Origin: Helicobacter kayseriensis | Lineage (GTDB): Bacteria > Campylobacterota > Campylobacteria > Campylobacterales > Helicobacteraceae | Assembly: GCF_021300655.1 (NCBI RefSeq) | Contig: NZ_JAJTNB010000002.1 | Location: 124,001-188,000 of the forward strand | Direction: 5' to 3' | DNA: 64,000 bases | Part shown: piece by piece, positions 25,758-43,980 of the stretch | Numbering within the stretch: the first letter of the stretch is position 1 | How the letters are laid out: each line of letters begins with the position of its first letter | The notes under the pieces: model-generated | The model's database searches: none | Told to the model about the DNA's origin: nothing | What the model saw: the letters and a program-made list of their open reading frames with translations, nothing else | Program-made: the position numbers and the translations under genes

Positions 25758-26957
25758 ATGGCTAAAGAAAAATTTGTAAAAAGCAAACCGCATGTTAATG
25801 TTGGAACAATTGGTCATGTCGATCATGGTAAAACAACTCTTAGTGCTGCAATTTCTGCTGTTTTGGCAACAAAGGGATTGGCAGAACTAAAAGATTATGA
25901 CAATATTGATAATGCCCCAGAAGAAAAGGAAAGAGGGATTACAATCGCAACTTCTCATATTGAATATGAAACAGAAAATCGACATTATGCGCATGTAGAT
26001 TGCCCAGGGCATGCTGACTATGTTAAAAATATGATTACAGGTGCAGCTCAAATGGATGGAGCAATTCTTGTTGTATCTGCTGCTGATGGTCCTATGCCTC
26101 AAACTAGAGAGCACATTCTTTTGTCACGTCAAGTAGGTGTTCCATATATCGTTGTTTTCTTAAATAAGCAAGATATGGTCGATGATGCTGAATTGCTTGA
26201 ACTTGTTGAAATGGAAGTAAGAGAACTTTTGAGTAGCTATGAATTCCCAGGAGATGATACTCCAATTGTTGCAGGATCTGCTCTTAAAGCACTAGAAGAA
26301 GCAAAAGCTGGAACAGTCGGTGAGTGGGGAGAGAAGATTCTTAAGCTTATGGCTGAGGTTGATGCTTATATTCCAACACCAGAGAGAGACACAGAAAAAA
26401 CTTTCTTGATGCCAGTTGAGGATGTGTTCTCGATTGCAGGAAGAGGAACTGTTGTGACTGGAAGAATTGAAAGAGGTGTTGTAAGTGTAGGTGATGAGGT
26501 TGAAATTGTTGGAATCAGAGATACTCAAAAAACTACAGTTACTGGCGTTGAAATGTTTAGAAAAGAGCTTGACAAAGGTGAAGCAGGTGACAACGTTGGT
26601 GTTCTCTTGAGAGGAACAAAAAAAGAAGAAGTTGAAAGAGGTATGGTTCTTTGTAAACCAGGATCAATTACTCCTCACAAGAAATTTGAAGGAGAAATTT
26701 ATGTTCTTTCAAAAGAAGAGGGAGGAAGACATACACCTTTCTTCAATAACTATAGACCACAATTCTATGTAAGAACAACAGACGTAACAGGAGCTATTAC
26801 TCTCCCAGCAGGAACAGAGATGGTTATGCCTGGAGATAATGTAAAGATTTCTGTTGAACTAATTAGCCCAATTGCTCTTGAAGAAGGAACACGTTTTGCG
26901 ATTAGGGAGGGTGGACGAACTGTTGGTGCTGGTGTTGTTACAAAAATCATTGAGTAA
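25758..26957 (+). CDS. tuf: Translation elongation factor Tu
   Basis: EF-Tu brings aminoacyl-tRNA to the ribosome. The 399-residue GTPase has G1 GHVDHGKTT, the switch [14 protein letters not shown] (G4) and GSALKA (G5), and a C-terminal domain ending [16 protein letters not shown] ribosome site AGGAG precedes the ATG. Only one tuf copy is in the window. It is followed 13 bases later by rpmG. Confidence 0.98.
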   Translation: MAKEKFVKSKPHVNVGTIGHVDHGKTTLSAAISAVLATKGLAELKDYDNIDNAPEEKERGITIATSHIEYETENRHYAHVDCPGHADYVKNMITGAAQMDGAILVVSAADGPMPQTREHILLSRQVGVPYIVVFLNKQDMVDDAELLELVEMEVRELLSSYEFPGDDTPIVAGSALKALEEAKAGTVGEWGEKILKLMAEVDAYIPTPERDTEKTFLMPVEDVFSIAGRGTVVTGRIERGVVSVGDEVEIVGIRDTQKTTVTGVEMFRKELDKGEAGDNVGVLLRGTKKEEVERGMVLCKPGSITPHKKFEGEIYVLSKEEGGRHTPFFNNYRPQFYVRTTDVTGAITLPAGTEMVMPGDNVKISVELISPIALEEGTRFAIREGGRTVGAGVVTKIIE

Positions 26958-26970
26958 TTAGGAATTTAAG

Positions 26971-27129
26971 ATGAAGGTAAAAATAGGTCTTAAGTGTTCT
27001 GAGTGTGGTGATATTAATTACAGCACAACAAAAAATGCTAAAACTAACACTGAAAAATTGGAGCTCAAAAAGTTTTGCCCTAGGCTCAATAAACATACGC
27101 TTCATAAAGAAGTTAAGCTAAAGAGTTAA
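26971..27129 (+). CDS. rpmG: 50S ribosomal protein L33
   Basis: The 52-codon gene encodes [20 protein letters not shown] at its start and [15 protein letters not shown] near its end. The first CxxC pair is intact, but the second pair has lost one Cys (CPRLN), as in related Helicobacter L33 forms. The ATG follows a weak GGAATTTAAG site, and the gene sits in the standard tuf-rpmG-trpT-secE order. Confidence 0.95.
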   Translation: MKVKIGLKCSECGDINYSTTKNAKTNTEKLELKKFCPRLNKHTLHKEVKLKS

Positions 27130-27149
27130 TCTCTTTAGCTTATAAATTT

Positions 27150-27225
27150 AGGTCAGTAGCTCCAATGGTAGAGCGTCGGTCTCCAAAACCGAGTGTTGGG
27201 GGTTCGAGTCCCTCCTGGCCTGCCA
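27150..27225 (+). tRNA. tRNA-Trp (anticodon CCA)
   Basis: The acceptor stem AGGTCAG/CTGGCCT (one T-G pair), TTCGAGT T-loop and encoded CCA are present. The anticodon loop CTCCAAA reads CCA. Its 3' CCA is immediately followed by an ATG in the secE frame. Confidence 0.96.
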
Positions 27226-27252
27226 ATGAATAAAAAGAATGAGATATTAGAA

Positions 27253-27435
27253 ATGATCAAAAAAATAACAAATTATTATCGAAGTGCTAAAGAGGAATTA
27301 TGGAAGGTTATTTTTCCTACAAAGCAACAGTTGAAGATTTCTTTCATTGCAGTTGTTGTTGTTGTAAGTGTAATAACTCTTTTTTTGGCCTTGGTAGATT
27401 TGATTTTGTCAAGTTCTATGTCAAGCATTTTGTAG
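27253..27435 (+). CDS. secE: Protein translocase subunit SecE
   Basis: SecE is the essential small subunit of the SecYEG channel. From ATG 27253 the product is 60 residues: a short cytosolic helix (KKITNYYRSAKEELWKVIFPTKQQL) and one membrane helix rich in Val/Ile. The W/F-K-V-x-x-P-T-K motif before the helix is characteristic. An upstream in-frame ATG at 27226 abuts the tRNA-Trp end. It would have no leader after tRNA processing, so I prefer the later start, which also matches the short H. pylori SecE. Confidence 0.88.
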   Translation: MIKKITNYYRSAKEELWKVIFPTKQQLKISFIAVVVVVSVITLFLALVDLILSSSMSSIL

Positions 27436-27461
27436 AATTTACTTAAATAGAGAGGTGTAGC

Positions 27462-27989
27462 TTGGATTGGTATGCTATACAAACTTACTCAGGAAGTGAA
27501 CAATCTGTAAAAAGAGCTATTCAGAATCTTTTTCGTGAATGTCATATGCAAGATCGACTCAAGGATATTGTCGTTCCAACAGAAGATATTATTGAAATGA
27601 AGAATAGTAAGAAAAGGGTAGTAGAGCGCAGCTTGTATCCTGGATATGTTTTTATTCAAGTTGATGAGCTCGATACAAGTTTATGGCATATGATACAATC
27701 TTTGCCTCGTGTTGGACGCTTTATTGGAGAAAGTAAAAAGCCTACACCTTTAATGGAGTCTGACATTAAGAATATTCTAGAGAAGGTTGAGAATAGGGCT
27801 GCTCCAAAACCCAAAATCTTTTTTGATTCTGGAGAAGTGGTGCGAATTGTTGAGGGGCCTTTTGCAAACTTTACGGGAATTGTTGAAGAATATGATATGG
27901 AACATGAAAAATTGAAGCTAAATGTTTCTATTTTTGGTCGAAATACGCCTGTAGAGATTCTGTATTCCCAAGTTGAAAAAATTATTTAA
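27462..27989 (+). CDS. nusG: Transcription termination/antitermination factor NusG
   Basis: This is a 175-residue NusG with the NGN domain start LDWYAIQTYSGSE and the block KRVVERSLYPGYVFI, then VGRFIGES. The C-terminal KOW domain is SGEVVRIVEGPFANFTGIVEEYD. It binds RNA polymerase and Rho. Translation begins at TTG 27462, preceded by AGAGGTG. It is part of the secE-nusG-rplKA operon. Confidence 0.97.
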   Translation: MDWYAIQTYSGSEQSVKRAIQNLFRECHMQDRLKDIVVPTEDIIEMKNSKKRVVERSLYPGYVFIQVDELDTSLWHMIQSLPRVGRFIGESKKPTPLMESDIKNILEKVENRAAPKPKIFFDSGEVVRIVEGPFANFTGIVEEYDMEHEKLKLNVSIFGRNTPVEILYSQVEKII

Positions 27990-28021
27990 TTTTGTAAATC
28001 TATTTAGAGAAAGGAGTAAAA

Positions 28022-28447
28022 ATGGCAAAAAAAATTATTGGCGAACTTAAGTTGCAAATTCCTGCTGGAAAGGCAAATCCTTCTCCTCCTGTTGGTCCAG
28101 CTCTAGGACAAAGAGGTGTAAATATTATGGAATTTTGTAAAGCTTTTAATGAGAAAACAAAAGATATGGGAGACTTTAATATCCCTGTTATCATTACTGT
28201 CTATCAAGACAAAAGCTTTACATTTGTAACAAAGAAACCGCCTGTTACCGATTTGATTAAGAAGGCAATCAAACTTCAAAAGGGATCAGATAATCCATTG
28301 AAAAACAAGGTTGGACAATTAACTCTTGGTCAGCTTGAAGAAATTGCAAAAACAAAAATGGAAGATCTTAATACTTCGGATATTGAAGCAGCAAAAAAAA
28401 TTGTCGCTGGAAGTGCAAGAAGCATGGGTGTTGAAATCATAGATTAG
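28022..28447 (+). CDS. rplK: 50S ribosomal protein L11
   Basis: The 141-residue L11 starts [32 protein letters not shown] after the strong AAGGAG site. It has the C-terminal rRNA-binding domain with [11 protein letters not shown]-like and [10 protein letters not shown] motifs. It forms the GTPase-associated centre with 23S rRNA and L10/L12. Confidence 0.98.
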   Translation: MAKKIIGELKLQIPAGKANPSPPVGPALGQRGVNIMEFCKAFNEKTKDMGDFNIPVIITVYQDKSFTFVTKKPPVTDLIKKAIKLQKGSDNPLKNKVGQLTLGQLEEIAKTKMEDLNTSDIEAAKKIVAGSARSMGVEIID

Positions 28448-28461
28448 GAAGGTTGGAGTAA

Positions 28462-29166
28462 ATGGCAAAAAAAGTATCGAAGCGTTTGAGAAATTTAAAT
28501 GAGAAAGTTGATGTTTCTAAAACTTATGATATAGATTCTGGAGTATCTGTTCTTAAAGGATTGGCCTCTACTAAATTTGATGAAACTGTAGAGATTGCTT
28601 TAAGATTAGGTGTTGATCCAAGGCATGCTGATCAAATGATTCGTGGGGCAGTAGTTCTCCCACATGGAACAGGAAGAACAGTAAGGGTTGCTGTATTTGC
28701 TAAGGGAATCAAGGCTGATGAAGCTCGCGAAGCAGGTGCAGATATTGTTGGTGATGAGGATTTGGCTGAAGAAATCAAAAATGGCAATACCAATTTTGAT
28801 ATGGTAATTGCTACTCCAGATATGATGGCTTTAGTAGGAAAGGTTGGAAGAATTCTTGGACCTAAAGGATTGATGCCTAATCCAAAAACAGGGACTGTAA
28901 CTCTTGAAATTGCAAAGGCTGTTGGCAATGCAAAGGGAGGTCAAGTTAATTTTAGAGTGGATAAAAAGGGTAATATTCATGCTCCTATTGGCAAAGCCAG
29001 CTTTGAAACACAAAAGATTAAAGAAAATATGCTTGAATTTGTGCGAGCAGTGAATCGTTTAAAGCCAGCAAGTGCCAAGGGAAGATATATTCGCAATAGT
29101 TCATTGTCTCTTACAATGAGTCCTGCTGTGAGAATTGATTCTCAAGAACTTTTAGAAGTTAAATAA
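28462..29166 (+). CDS. rplA: 50S ribosomal protein L1
   Basis: The 234-residue L1 lies 14 bases after rplK. The conserved segments [42 protein letters not shown] and [12 protein letters not shown] are present. L1 binds the mobile stalk of 23S rRNA and in many bacteria represses its own rplKA mRNA. Confidence 0.98.
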   Translation: MAKKVSKRLRNLNEKVDVSKTYDIDSGVSVLKGLASTKFDETVEIALRLGVDPRHADQMIRGAVVLPHGTGRTVRVAVFAKGIKADEAREAGADIVGDEDLAEEIKNGNTNFDMVIATPDMMALVGKVGRILGPKGLMPNPKTGTVTLEIAKAVGNAKGGQVNFRVDKKGNIHAPIGKASFETQKIKENMLEFVRAVNRLKPASAKGRYIRNSSLSLTMSPAVRIDSQELLEVK

Positions 29167-29245
29167 TTTTATCTTAGACTAAGACTATTGGTGTCCTTGT
29201 GGCTTAATTTCCAATATATGTCCTTAAGTCTGAAAGGAGGAAAAA
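29167..29245 (+). promoter_or_regulatory. Candidate L10 leader of the rplJL mRNA
   Basis: The 79-base gap before rplJ can form a long-range stem between AGACTAAG (29176-29183) and CTTAAGTCT (29223-29231) with one bulged A. It encloses an internal region containing TTGGTGTCCTTGTGG. The position and shape match the L10(L12)4 autoregulatory leader known in other bacteria. I judged this by eye and computed no fold. Confidence 0.5.
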
Positions 29246-29728
29246 ATGACCAAACAAGAAAAGCTTGAAGTCGTTGAGTCTCTTAAGGCTGAGTTTTCTG
29301 CTTCTTCTGCAATTGTTGTATGTGATTACAAGGGTCTTAAAGTTAAGCAGCTTGAACAATTAAGAAATAATGCTAGAGTTGCTGGAGTTAAGGTTCAAAT
29401 TGTTAAAAATACATTGGCAAAAATTGCTATGAATGCAGTAGAGTTACCAGAGCAAGAGCTCAAGGATACAAATATCTTCATTTGGGGAGATGATCAAATC
29501 ATTCTTTCTAAGATTTTGTGTAAGTTTGCACAAGATCACAAAGATAATTTTTCATTGAAATTTGGATACTTTGATAAAGAAGTTGTTGATGTTGCGCATA
29601 TCGAGTCTATTTCTAAGCTTCCAAGTAGAGATGAGCTTATTGGTATGTTGCTTTCTGTATGGACTGCACCAGCAAGATACTTTGTAACAGGTATGGATAA
29701 TTTAAGAAAACAAAAAGAAGAACAATAA
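29246..29728 (+). CDS. rplJ: 50S ribosomal protein L10
   Basis: The 160-residue L10 has [20 protein letters not shown] and the core [15 protein letters not shown]. The C-terminal helix that binds L7/L12 dimers ends the protein. AAAGGAGG precedes the ATG. It is paired with rplL 11 bases downstream. Confidence 0.97.
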   Translation: MTKQEKLEVVESLKAEFSASSAIVVCDYKGLKVKQLEQLRNNARVAGVKVQIVKNTLAKIAMNAVELPEQELKDTNIFIWGDDQIILSKILCKFAQDHKDNFSLKFGYFDKEVVDVAHIESISKLPSRDELIGMLLSVWTAPARYFVTGMDNLRKQKEEQ

Positions 29729-29739
29729 AGGAGATAAAA

Positions 29740-30117
29740 ATGGCAATTACAAAAGAGGATGTATTAGAGTACATTGGTGGTTTATCTGTTTTGGAGCTTT
29801 CAGAACTTGTAAAAGATTTTGAAGAGAAATTTGGGGTTAGTGCTGCTCCTACTGTTGTTGCAGGAGCTGGTGTTGCAGCAGGTGCTGCTGCTGGAGCAGA
29901 AGAAAAAACAGAATTTAATGTAATTTTGGTTGATGGTGGTTCTAACAAAATCAATGCAATCAAGGCAGTAAGAGAGCTTACTGGACTTGGTCTCAAAGAA
30001 GCTAAAGAAGCAGTTGAGCAAACTCCTTATACAATTAAAGAGGGAGCGAGCAAAGATGATGCTGAAGCAATGAAAAAGAAGCTTGAAGAAGCTGGTGCTA
30101 AGGTTGAGATCAAATAA
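29740..30117 (+). CDS. rplL: 50S ribosomal protein L7/L12
   Basis: This is a 125-residue L7/L12 with the dimerising N-domain ([24 protein letters not shown]), an Ala/Gly-rich hinge (about 45-55) and the C-terminal factor-binding domain [20 protein letters not shown]. It is present in several copies on the ribosomal stalk. A hairpin follows before rpoBC. Confidence 0.98.
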   Translation: MAITKEDVLEYIGGLSVLELSELVKDFEEKFGVSAAPTVVAGAGVAAGAAAGAEEKTEFNVILVDGGSNKINAIKAVRELTGLGLKEAKEAVEQTPYTIKEGASKDDAEAMKKKLEEAGAKVEIK

Positions 30118-30149
30118 GTTTCAATCAAAACAGATTTTCTTTAAGTTGA

Positions 30150-30182
30150 AAATGCCCTTAGATTTTTCTAGGGGCATTTTTG
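30150..30182 (+). terminator. Terminator/attenuator between rplL and rpoBC
   Basis: AAATGCCCTTAG and CTAGGGGCATTT form a GC-rich stem with a short T-rich loop, directly followed by TTTTGTATTT. As in other bacteria, it would let part of the transcription continue into rpoBC and set the ratio of L7/L12 to polymerase. Confidence 0.8.
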
Positions 30183-30258
30183 TATTTATTAATGTAGGTT
30201 TTCTTATTAAGGTTCTTTTTTGGAACTTTATTCAGAGTACTTACTCTTCAAATCTTAA

Positions 30259-38919
<8,661 letters not shown>

Positions 38920-38930
38920 GGGAAAGTAGA

Positions 38931-38967
38931 AAAAATGCGAAAAATATTGTAAAATTTTCGCATTTTT
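38931..38967 (+). terminator. Rho-independent terminator after rpoBC
   Basis: AAAAATGCGAAAA pairs with ATTTTCGCATTTTT around a short loop. The downstream side ends in six T, so it should work in the forward direction and partly in reverse. It separates rpoBC from the rpsL operon. Confidence 0.8.
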
Positions 38968-38996
38968 TGATTTAATTTTTGCAAAAAGGAAAAAAA

Positions 38997-39380
38997 GTGC
39001 CTACGATAAATCAATTGATTAGAAAAGAAAGAAAAAAAGTTGTCAAGAAGACAAAATCTCCAGCGTTAATGGAGTGTCCTCAAAGAAGAGGAGTTTGTAC
39101 TCGTGTATATACTACAACTCCTAAAAAACCAAACTCAGCTTTGAGAAAAGTTGCAAAAGTAAAATTAACAAGCAAGGTCGAAGTGATTAGCTATATTCCT
39201 GGTGAGGGTCATAACTTGCAAGAGCACTCTATTGTTTTGGTTAGAGGGGGAAGGGTGAAGGACTTGCCAGGTGTAAAATATCACATTATTAGAGGGGCTC
39301 TAGATACAGCTGGTGTTGCAAAGAGAACTGTATCACGCAGTAAATATGGTGCAAAAAAAGCAAAAGCAGATAAAAAATAA
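38997..39380 (+). CDS. rpsL: 30S ribosomal protein S12
   Basis: This is a 127-residue S12 from GTG 38997, giving the standard start (V/M)[13 protein letters not shown] after an AAAAAGGA site. The streptomycin-region motif [17 protein letters not shown] and the [11 protein letters not shown] segment are present, and both Lys positions linked to resistance are wild type by eye. It is followed by rpsG and fusA, the classic str operon. Confidence 0.97.
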   Translation: MPTINQLIRKERKKVVKKTKSPALMECPQRRGVCTRVYTTTPKKPNSALRKVAKVKLTSKVEVISYIPGEGHNLQEHSIVLVRGGRVKDLPGVKYHIIRGALDTAGVAKRTVSRSKYGAKKAKADKK

Positions 39381-39392
39381 AGGAAGGTGTGA

Positions 39393-39860
<468 letters not shown>

Positions 39861-39934
39861 TAATTTTGTATTTTTACATTTCCCAATTTTGGGAGATGTT
39901 TATCTTCTAATAAACTCATAAATAAGGACAACAA

Positions 39935-42013
39935 ATGGCAAGAAAAACCCCTTTAAATCGAATTAGAAATATTGGTATTGCTGCACACATTGATGCAGGT
40001 AAAACAACAACTTCTGAAAGAATTTTGTTTTATACAGGTGTAAGCCATAAGATTGGTGAAGTCCATGATGGTGCTGCGACAATGGATTGGATGGAGCAAG
40101 AAAAAGAAAGAGGAATTACAATTACTTCAGCTGCAACAACATGTTTTTGGAAGGATTGCCAAATCAACCTGATTGATACTCCTGGACACGTAGATTTTAC
40201 AATTGAAGTTGAGCGTTCTATGAGGGTTTTGGACGGAGCTGTTGCTGTGTTTTGTTCTGTAGGTGGAGTTCAGCCTCAGAGTGAAACAGTCTGGAGACAA
40301 GCTAATAAATATGGTGTTCCACGCATGGTTTTTGTTAACAAAATGGATAGGATAGGAGCTAACTTCTATAATGTAGAAGAGCAAATTAAAGCAAGACTTA
40401 AGGCCAATCCTGTGCCAATCAACATCCCAATCGGGGCAGAAGATAGCTTTAAGGGTGTTGTTGATCTTATTGCGATGAAAGCAATTGTTTGGAATGATGA
40501 AACAATGGGGGCAAAATACGATATTGAAGAAATCCCCGCAGATTTGGTCGATAAAGCTAATGAGTATCGAGAGAAACTTGTAGAAGCTGCTGCAGAGCAA
40601 GATGAAGCTTTGATGGAAAAATATCTTGGTGGAGAAGAATTGAGTGTTGAGGAAATCAAGAAAGGGATTAAAGCTGGATGCTTGAGTATGAATCTTGTTC
40701 CAATGCTTTGTGGATCTTCTTTTAAAAATAAAGGTGTTCAAACATTGCTTGATGCAGTGATTGATTTCTTGCCTGCTCCAACAGAAGTTGCTGATATTAA
40801 AGGTATTGATCCAAAAACTGAAGAAGAAATTAGTGTTCAATCTGGGGATAATGGAGAGTTTGCTGGTCTTGCTTTCAAAATCATGACAGATCCATTTGTG
40901 GGACAATTGACTTTTGTGCGTGTTTATCGAGGAATGCTTGAATCTGGAAGCTATGTACTCAACTCAACTAAAGGCAAGAAAGAAAGAGTTGGACGTCTTC
41001 TTAAAATGCATTCAAATAAAAGAGAAGATATTAAAGAAGTTTATGCGGGAGAAATTTGCGCATTTGTTGGCTTGAAGGATACGCTAACTGGAGATACACT
41101 TTGTTCTGAAAAAGATCCTGTAATCTTGGAAAGAATGGAGTTCCCAGAGCCTGTAATTCATATTGCTGTTGAGCCAAAGACAAAAGCAGATCAAGAAAAA
41201 ATGGCAGTAGCTCTTGGAAAGCTTGCTGAAGAAGATCCCAGCTTTAGAGTAAGTACTCAAGAAGAAACTGGTCAGACTCTGATTGGTGGAATGGGTGAGT
41301 TGCATCTTGAAATTATTGTCGATCGTTTGAAGCGTGAATTTAAGGTTGAAGCAGAGATTGGACAACCTCAAGTTGCGTTCCGTGAAACAATTAGAAGTTC
41401 TGTAGAGCAAGAATGCAAATATGCTAAGCAATCTGGTGGTCGTGGACAATACGGACACGTCTTTATTAAGCTTGAACCCAAAGAGGCTGGAAGTGGATAT
41501 GAATTTGTCAATGAGATCTCTGGTGGGGTGATTCCAAAAGAATATATTCCTGCTGTTGATAAAGGGATTCAAGAGGCTATGCAAAATGGTGTATTGGCTG
41601 GCTATCCTGTCGTTGATTTTAAAATTACATTGTTTGATGGAAGCTATCACGATGTGGATAGTTCGGAAATGGCATTTAAGATCGCAGGATCTATGGCATT
41701 TAAAGATGCGTGCCGCAAAGCAAATCCTGTATTGCTTGAACCAATGATGAAAGTAGAAGTAGAGGTTCCTGAGGAATATATGGGTGATGTGATTGGGGAT
41801 CTCAATCGAAGAAGAGGACAAATTAACTCAATGGATGATCGTATGGGATTAAAGATTGTCAATGCCTTTGTTCCTTTGGCTGAGATGTTTGGCTACTCTA
41901 CAGATCTTCGATCAGCAACTCAGGGGCGCGGTACTTATACAATGGAATTTGATCATTATGGTGAAGTTCCTTCAAATATTGCAAAAGAAATTACAGAGCA
42001 AAGAAAGGGATAA
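39935..42013 (+). CDS. fusA: Translation elongation factor G
   Basis: The 692-residue translocase GTPase has G1 [15 protein letters not shown], switch [11 protein letters not shown] and NKMDRIGA (G4), and the domain III-V blocks [19 protein letters not shown] and [17 protein letters not shown]-like segments. Length is standard. It ends the str operon. Downstream lies a C9T8 homopolymer, then the convergent maf gene. Confidence 0.98.
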   Translation: MARKTPLNRIRNIGIAAHIDAGKTTTSERILFYTGVSHKIGEVHDGAATMDWMEQEKERGITITSAATTCFWKDCQINLIDTPGHVDFTIEVERSMRVLDGAVAVFCSVGGVQPQSETVWRQANKYGVPRMVFVNKMDRIGANFYNVEEQIKARLKANPVPINIPIGAEDSFKGVVDLIAMKAIVWNDETMGAKYDIEEIPADLVDKANEYREKLVEAAAEQDEALMEKYLGGEELSVEEIKKGIKAGCLSMNLVPMLCGSSFKNKGVQTLLDAVIDFLPAPTEVADIKGIDPKTEEEISVQSGDNGEFAGLAFKIMTDPFVGQLTFVRVYRGMLESGSYVLNSTKGKKERVGRLLKMHSNKREDIKEVYAGEICAFVGLKDTLTGDTLCSEKDPVILERMEFPEPVIHIAVEPKTKADQEKMAVALGKLAEEDPSFRVSTQEETGQTLIGGMGELHLEIIVDRLKREFKVEAEIGQPQVAFRETIRSSVEQECKYAKQSGGRGQYGHVFIKLEPKEAGSGYEFVNEISGGVIPKEYIPAVDKGIQEAMQNGVLAGYPVVDFKITLFDGSYHDVDSSEMAFKIAGSMAFKDACRKANPVLLEPMMKVEVEVPEEYMGDVIGDLNRRRGQINSMDDRMGLKIVNAFVPLAEMFGYSTDLRSATQGRGTYTMEFDHYGEVPSNIAKEITEQRKG

Positions 42014-42030
42014 ATTCCCACTCCTTGCTC

Positions 42031-42047
42031 CCCCCCCCTTTTTTTTA
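42031..42047. repeat. C9-T8 homopolymer pair in a convergent intergenic gap
   Basis: Nine C followed by eight T lie between the fusA and maf stop codons, outside both coding regions. Such a tract should vary in length between cells. The T8 could aid termination of fusA transcription, but no clear stem precedes it. Its role is unknown. Confidence 0.6.
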
Positions 42048-42072
42048 CCTTAGAATAGCTTCCTTAGTCTTT

Positions 42073-43980
42073 TTAAAGAATAAGCCTTAATTTAAGTTTG
42101 TATTTATCAAGTGCAATAAGAATCAAATCAAGACATTGTGCATAAAGTGGAGTGATGAGATTGTGTGGATAGTGAAGTGCACAGAGCATTAGGCTATGCA
42201 AAATATGTGAGACGCTTCCTTCAAAAAGGGTTCCGATACTAGGATTGGATGCGCTTTGAGATAGACAAAAATAATAAATAGAATCAATAAGGGTGAAAAG
42301 TTCTTCTTTACTATGAATTGAGACTTGAAGCATTTCTTTAAGCCGATCAATAAAGGTCTGACATTGGTTGATAAATTCTTTTTTATCAAATTGTGTAGAG
42401 GGCTTAGAAAAGCATTGTTTTAATAAATCAATTGCCTGAGTTTTATTTTTGGGTTTAAGTTCAAATTCCTCAACTTTTATGCTTCTACTTCCTTGAATGT
42501 AGGCTCCATCTCCGAGATTGAGAACATGATTGGGTTTAAAGTGGTTGATTGCTAAACTCATCATCTCTGATGAGAGAGAAAAAATAGAAGTGGAATAAAC
42601 TTTTTTGTTTTGATTCCCTTGGACTTCAAAAGCATCTCTTGGAATCTCTGTTGTCTCCTCTCCATAAAAACTGCCCTTGGCATGTTTGCTTTGTCCTTCA
42701 ATGTATCCGCAATCCAATCCACATAAAATCACATCGCTTCCTAATGCGCAGGCAAGTGCAACTCCAGCATTTCCTACAAAAGGTGAGCTAAGCTCAAGAA
42801 TAAAAGAGCGGATTAAATATGCGCTTGCGCTTCCTCCTCGCATAAAGAGAAACTTTTCTTTTGCTAGGGCAAGGGCAGATGGGTTGATCATATTCCCTGC
42901 AATTAGTGGAGTGTCATCCAATGGGGCATCTTTGAGGACATCATAAAGATAGTCAATGCGTTCAATTTCAATTTGAAAATCTGGTCGAATATGATGATTT
43001 TTGAGCACTTTAAGTGCGGTTCCACAACTAAAAATAATCATTTTATCTTGGTTTTTTTGAATAAAAGGAATGAAGCTATTGAGACTTGAGCCATTGCCAA
43101 CCACACATATGGGAATATCAATTCGCCTAGGGGCAGATAGGATGGGGGGAGGTGAGGCGAGATTGTGAAGTGTGTTTTTAAGTCCAATGACTTCATCTTC
43201 AAAACTTCCCCAACCGCGAGAATTTTTTGCATGCATTTCATGCACGATTTGCTTGGCATTTTCAATCTTTGGAGAGGAATAAAGAGAAAGCTCAAGTCGT
43301 AAAAAATTGTTTGTGATTTTGTGAGATTGAAAATATTGTTTGATGAGATGACGACTGATGAGATCTTGCACGAAGAGATAGCAAGAGCGTTTGGCACATC
43401 TTTCAAAAAGAAGTGGGAAATCTACAAAAAATAGGGCAATACGAAAGAAATCAATTTCTTCTTCAAACCACAAAAGAGAATGAAAAAATACTCCCTCATC
43501 AATTAGAATTTGAAGAAATAGCCCCCCTAAAGCCCCATAGATACAAGTATTTGGCAAAAATGATGAGGGAAGGTGAAAGTGTCCAACTCCTCCAAGCTGA
43601 TCTAGAGAATCAATCATTTGATTGATGACTTCTCCTGTGATTGGGAAACGATTTGTATCCATTTTTTGTAGATAGAGATGGTTGTGCGAAAGAAGCCATT
43701 TGGGATTTTGCAAAGGGGAGTGTGCAAGATCTAGGTGAGTTTGCAAAAATAAATGTTGGTGATTGGTCTTGGGATAAACAAAAGAATGATTGGGAAGATG
43801 AATGAGATTGATGCCTTCTTGATCAAAAAAGAGATTGTAGTTTTGGGGAGGGAGCAGAAGCTTTTCATAAAGTTTTGGATTGATAGAGGAAAAAAAAGTG
43901 AGATTTTGAGAAAAGCGTTTTTGTAGTGTCGATTCTATGAGGGTTTGATTGGAAGTTTGCAAAAGATCAATGAGTTTCAT
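42073..43980 (-). CDS. Motility accessory factor (Maf/DUF115) family protein
   Basis: The 635-residue protein has the Maf/DUF115 core: IPICVVGNGSSLNSF near residue 290-305, IIFSCGTALKVLKNHHIRPDFQIEIER, and NAGVALACALGSDVILCGLDCGY with downstream GSFYGEE. Maf proteins in Campylobacter, Helicobacter and Aeromonas are needed for flagellin glycosylation with pseudaminic or legionaminic acid, probably as the transferase acting in the cytoplasm. It starts on the rpoN stop codon (four-base overlap), so its expression is tied to the flagellar sigma factor. The C-terminal half is an alpha-helical region. Confidence 0.85.
   Translation of the reverse strand: MKLIDLLQTSNQTLIESTLQKRFSQNLTFFSSINPKLYEKLLLPPQNYNLFFDQEGINLIHLPNHSFVYPKTNHQHLFLQTHLDLAHSPLQNPKWLLSHNHLYLQKMDTNRFPITGEVINQMIDSLDQLGGVGHFHLPSSFLPNTCIYGALGGLFLQILIDEGVFFHSLLWFEEEIDFFRIALFFVDFPLLFERCAKRSCYLFVQDLISRHLIKQYFQSHKITNNFLRLELSLYSSPKIENAKQIVHEMHAKNSRGWGSFEDEVIGLKNTLHNLASPPPILSAPRRIDIPICVVGNGSSLNSFIPFIQKNQDKMIIFSCGTALKVLKNHHIRPDFQIEIERIDYLYDVLKDAPLDDTPLIAGNMINPSALALAKEKFLFMRGGSASAYLIRSFILELSSPFVGNAGVALACALGSDVILCGLDCGYIEGQSKHAKGSFYGEETTEIPRDAFEVQGNQNKKVYSTSIFSLSSEMMSLAINHFKPNHVLNLGDGAYIQGSRSIKVEEFELKPKNKTQAIDLLKQCFSKPSTQFDKKEFINQCQTFIDRLKEMLQVSIHSKEELFTLIDSIYYFCLSQSASNPSIGTLFEGSVSHILHSLMLCALHYPHNLITPLYAQCLDLILIALDKYKLKLRLIL

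Noticed and set aside
40127-40906. Long minus-strand frame opposite fusA
   Set aside because: It lies entirely inside a conserved gene, is Ser/Cys/Asn-rich as expected of a reverse-strand shadow, and has no binding site or family match.
42677-42946. Plus-strand frame opposite maf
   Set aside because: It is complementary to the conserved DUF115 core and has no independent support.
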